Assembly: GCA_963746885.1 (NCBI GenBank)
Contig: CAVVDM010000003.1
Location: 186,001-250,000, forward strand
Reading direction: 5' to 3'
DNA: 64,000 nucleotides
DNA from: DATARH01 sp963746885
Lineage (GTDB): Bacteria > Pseudomonadota > Alphaproteobacteria > ATCC43930 > CGMCC-115725
Shown: in pieces, positions 61,686 to 64,000 of the stretch
Layout: every line of letters starts with the position of its first letter
How positions within the stretch are numbered: the first letter of the stretch is position 1
Notes under the pieces: generated by a model
What the model was told of the DNA's origin: nothing
The model's input: only the letters and a program-made list of their open reading frames with translations
Databases searched by the model: none
Translations under genes and position numbers: made by a program

Positions 61686-62995
61686 CCGGGCTCGAGACCG
61701 GCCTCGTCGGGATCGTCGCACTCGTAGTCTGCATTCTGGCGGGCATGAACGTGATGGTCGCGCTCGGCGTGGTCGGCACGGTCGGGCTCGGCATCATCGC
61801 CGGTCCCGACGGAACGCTGGGCGTGCTGCGCTCGGTGTTCTTCGACACGACGCACAGCTTCCATTTCAGTGTCATCCCGATGTTCCTGATGATGGGGTTC
61901 TTCGCCATGCGCGCGGGGCTCGGCGAGGATCTGTTCGAGGCGGCGACGCGCTGGCTGGGCGGCATACGCGGCGGGCTCGCCATCGCCACGACGGCCGGCG
62001 CCGCGGCGTTCGGCGCCGCCTCCGGATCGAGCATCGGCACCACGACGCTGTTCACCAAGCTGGCGCTGCCGGAGATGCTGAACCGCGGCTACGACAAGCG
62101 TCTCGCCTCCGCCTCCATCGCCATATCCGGCACGCTGGCGGTGATGATCCCGCCCTCGGCGCTGATCGTCATCTACGGCATCCTGACAGAATCCAGCATC
62201 GGCGCGCTGCTGATCGCGGGCGTCATCCCGGGCCTCGTCTTCGCGGTGCTGCTGGGCACCGCCACCTGGCTGTGGGTACGGTCCAACCCGGCTCTGGCCC
62301 CGGTGCAGCCCAACACCTCCACCTTCAAGGAGAAGATGTGGTCGCTGCGGCTTGCGGGGCCGCTGCTGGTGCTGATCATCGCCATCATCGGCGGGCTGTA
62401 TGGGGGCGTGTTCACGCCGACCGAGGCAGGCGCCGTCGGTGCATTGGCGACCTTTGTGATGGCCGTTATACGCCAGCGCGGCATCCGCAGGGTCGCGGTC
62501 CCCGCAACGCTGCGCGACACGGTGCAAACCACGGCGATGATCTTCGGCATCATCGTCTCGGCACTGGTGTTCTCGAAGTTTCTCGCCCTCAGCGGCCTGG
62601 CGGGTACTATCGGCGACTTCCTGACCACGGCGGATGTCAACCGCTGGGTCATCGTGCTGTTGGTGACGCTGCTCTACCTGTTCCTCGGCATGATGATGGA
62701 CGCGCCGCCGCTGCTGGCGATCAGCCTGCCGATCACCCATCCGGTCATGATGAAGCTCGGCTTCGACCCGGTGTGGTTCGGCGTCTATGTGGTGCTGCTG
62801 TGCGAGCTTGGCGCGGTCACGCCGCCGGTGGGCATCAACTGCTTCGTCGTCCAGGGGGCGTCGAACGGGCTGGTCCGGCTCGAAGACGTCTTCATGGGCC
62901 TGCTGCCCTATATCGCCGCCGGGTTGGTCATGCTGCTTCTCCTCTGCCTGTTCCCGGACCTCGCGCTGTTCTTGCCGCGGACGATGCATCAGTGA
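61682..62995 (+). CDS. dctM: TRAP transporter large permease (DctM)
   Basis: 437 residues with about 12 membrane helices. DctM motifs: FSVIPMFLMMGFFAMRAGLG, AFGAASGSSIGTTTLFTKLA, GTLAVMIPPSALIVIYGILT, GVFTPTEAGAVGALATF and GAVTPPVGINCFVVQG. Na+-driven uptake of the DctP-bound substrate. Confidence 0.94.
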   Translation: MTGLETGLVGIVALVVCILAGMNVMVALGVVGTVGLGIIAGPDGTLGVLRSVFFDTTHSFHFSVIPMFLMMGFFAMRAGLGEDLFEAATRWLGGIRGGLAIATTAGAAAFGAASGSSIGTTTLFTKLALPEMLNRGYDKRLASASIAISGTLAVMIPPSALIVIYGILTESSIGALLIAGVIPGLVFAVLLGTATWLWVRSNPALAPVQPNTSTFKEKMWSLRLAGPLLVLIIAIIGGLYGGVFTPTEAGAVGALATFVMAVIRQRGIRRVAVPATLRDTVQTTAMIFGIIVSALVFSKFLALSGLAGTIGDFLTTADVNRWVIVLLVTLLYLFLGMMMDAPPLLAISLPITHPVMMKLGFDPVWFGVYVVLLCELGAVTPPVGINCFVVQGASNGLVRLEDVFMGLLPYIAAGLVMLLLLCLFPDLALFLPRTMHQ

Positions 62996-63654
62996 CCAGC
63001 GTGCCGGTGCAAACCCATCGGTATCCTTCGCCTGCAGCTGCGCATGCCGAACAGGTTGTCGCCGTCCACTGCCGCGACGCGCCCCAGCCGCTCTCCACCG
63101 CCGCCTAAGCAGCGTTCGCAGGTTCGTACACACCGGCAGTCGGCGCTCAGTGACGCTTGAGGTCGGGCCAGGATCGTTCGGTGTCGTTCAATCCGGTGCG
63201 TAATGGGCAGCCATTCCTCTCTATCGCGGTGGTGTAGTGTCAAGTCCCTTCATCACTGATCCTTCACTTTCAACATTCACCGCACGCCGTCTCGCGAGGT
63301 TCTCGCTTCTCTCCGAGGTCGGTGCGTCGGCCGCCACATGATGGGTTGAGAAGGAGAGGCGGAACAATCTGAACATCGTCCTGCCGAAGCGGAACCGTGT
63401 TCTCGTCGCGCAGCAGCGGAACCATCAGAGAGGTTCGCGCGCCGCCAAGGTCGACTATGCCCGACGATCAGGCTCGCCGCTCCGGTAGAGCGCCTCGGCC
63501 TTGAGATCGTCTATATGGACGAACCGTTTCCCCGGCTCGCGCTCTGTGCGGCTGCAGGGTGCGTGATGTCGGTGCTCGTCATTGCCGGGCGCGTGCGGCC
63601 ATCGGCCAGGTGAGCGCTGCGCCCGCCCTTTCGCCGGCGCCGCGGCCGTTATTT
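62996..63654. other. Gene-free stretch
   Basis: No supported coding region on either strand. The region lies between convergent dctM and the LLM oxidoreductase gene; no clear terminator hairpin was found by eye. Confidence 0.45.
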
Positions 63655-64000
63655 CTACAGCAGATCCGCGACCGCCTTGCGGTAGCGGGTGATCGCCGCG
63701 AGGTGATCGGCTGCGGTGTGGCCGGCGATGCGCTTGTGATGGCCACTGACGTAGGTGGTGTGGGCCGTAACATGGGTGACGCCGGCCTGCTTCCAGAACG
63801 AGAGCTCTCGCCGCCAGTCCTCTTCGTTGCCAATGCCGGGGGAAACCCAGACCTCGAGCCCGATCGCCGACGGGTCGCGGCCGGCCTCGCGTGTCAATCG
63901 CCGCAGTTTCTCGAACGCCGCCAGCGCTGCGTCCCCCGGCGGATAGGCCAACGGCATGAAGCCGTCGCCATAGCGCGCGGCACGGCGGAAGGTCGCCTCG
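63655..64000 (-). CDS. LLM-class flavin-dependent oxidoreductase, C-terminal part (runs off window)
   Basis: The frame is open to the right edge, so the gene starts outside. The visible 114 residues match the end of luciferase-like monooxygenases: RRAARYGDGFMPLAYPPGD, LTREAGRDPSAIGLEVWVSP and FWKQAGVTHVTAHTTYVSG. Coenzyme (FMN or F420) and substrate cannot be told from this part. Confidence 0.75.
   Translation of the reverse strand, partial: EATFRRAARYGDGFMPLAYPPGDAALAAFEKLRRLTREAGRDPSAIGLEVWVSPGIGNEEDWRRELSFWKQAGVTHVTAHTTYVSGHHKRIAGHTAADHLAAITRYRKAVADLL

Overview
The window is high-GC DNA from an alphaproteobacterium, most likely a relative of the Acetobacteraceae/Rhodospirillales. This is inferred from gene content (SapC with a TPR glycosyltransferase, PRC-barrel stress cluster, FixJ-type regulator, TRAP transporter), frequent GTG/TTG starts and the IS families present. 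The genus cannot be named from sequence alone.

Layout. (1) 1-7,140: end of a Crp/Fnr regulator, SapC-like protein, TPR/GT41 glycosyltransferase and an 1,152-residue two-domain glycosyltransferase; a surface glycosylation cluster. (2) 7,580-14,124: nested transposons. An IS630 element was hit by an IS66 and an IS256, and the IS256 was then hit by an IS110; direct repeats give exact boundaries for IS66 and IS256. (3) 14.1-18.5 kb: frameshifted CHASE3-GGDEF diguanylate cyclase, resolvase and replication-relaxation-like fragments, IS21 remnant, intact IS630 with a slippery A7. (4) 18.6-25.3 kb: integrated element beside tRNA-Ser(TGA): tyrosine integrase, AlpA-like protein, Toprim primase, DUF3987 protein and hypotheticals. 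(5) 25.6-40.4 kb: fermentation and stress island: phosphoketolase, sugar transporter, transaldolase, SPFH protein, PRC-barrel proteins, small membrane and secreted proteins, CsbD, ECF sigma factor and a FixJ-like DNA-binding domain. (6) 40.4-42.0 kb: IS debris. (7) 42.3-45.6 kb: fused beta-phosphoglucomutase/GH65 phosphorylase. (8) 45.8-51.0 kb: IS1380, IS5, IS110, IS66 and IS630 remnants and MITEs. (9) 51.3-57.9 kb: desaturase, ackA-xfp chimera, HAD hydrolase, zwf, tpiA and a second PRC-barrel pair. (10) 58.0-59.4 kb: two MITEs, IS4 and cyclase debris. (11) 60-63 kb: DctPQM TRAP transporter. (12) Right edge: LLM flavin oxidoreductase.

The central observation is a repeated operator-like box (core AGTAGTTTCCGA on the transcribed strand). 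It occurs nine times, each time upstream of and pointing into a gene or operon of the fermentation/stress island, including the divergent xfp/transporter promoter and the PRC-tpiA-zwf-HAD-ackA operon. It resembles FixJ-type sites, and a FixJ-like HTH is encoded in the same island. I infer an oxygen- or redox-responsive regulon that couples a phosphoketolase/pentose-phosphate route to envelope-stress proteins.

Many genes carry single-base indels. Five of the insertions turn GANTC, the CcrM methylation motif, into GAANTC or GANNTC. This points either to methylation-linked sequencing error or to a mutational hotspot, so the label pseudogene should be read with that in mind. Several carbon-metabolism genes (glk, pgi, fba, ackA, a second xfp) are also truncated by real deletions.
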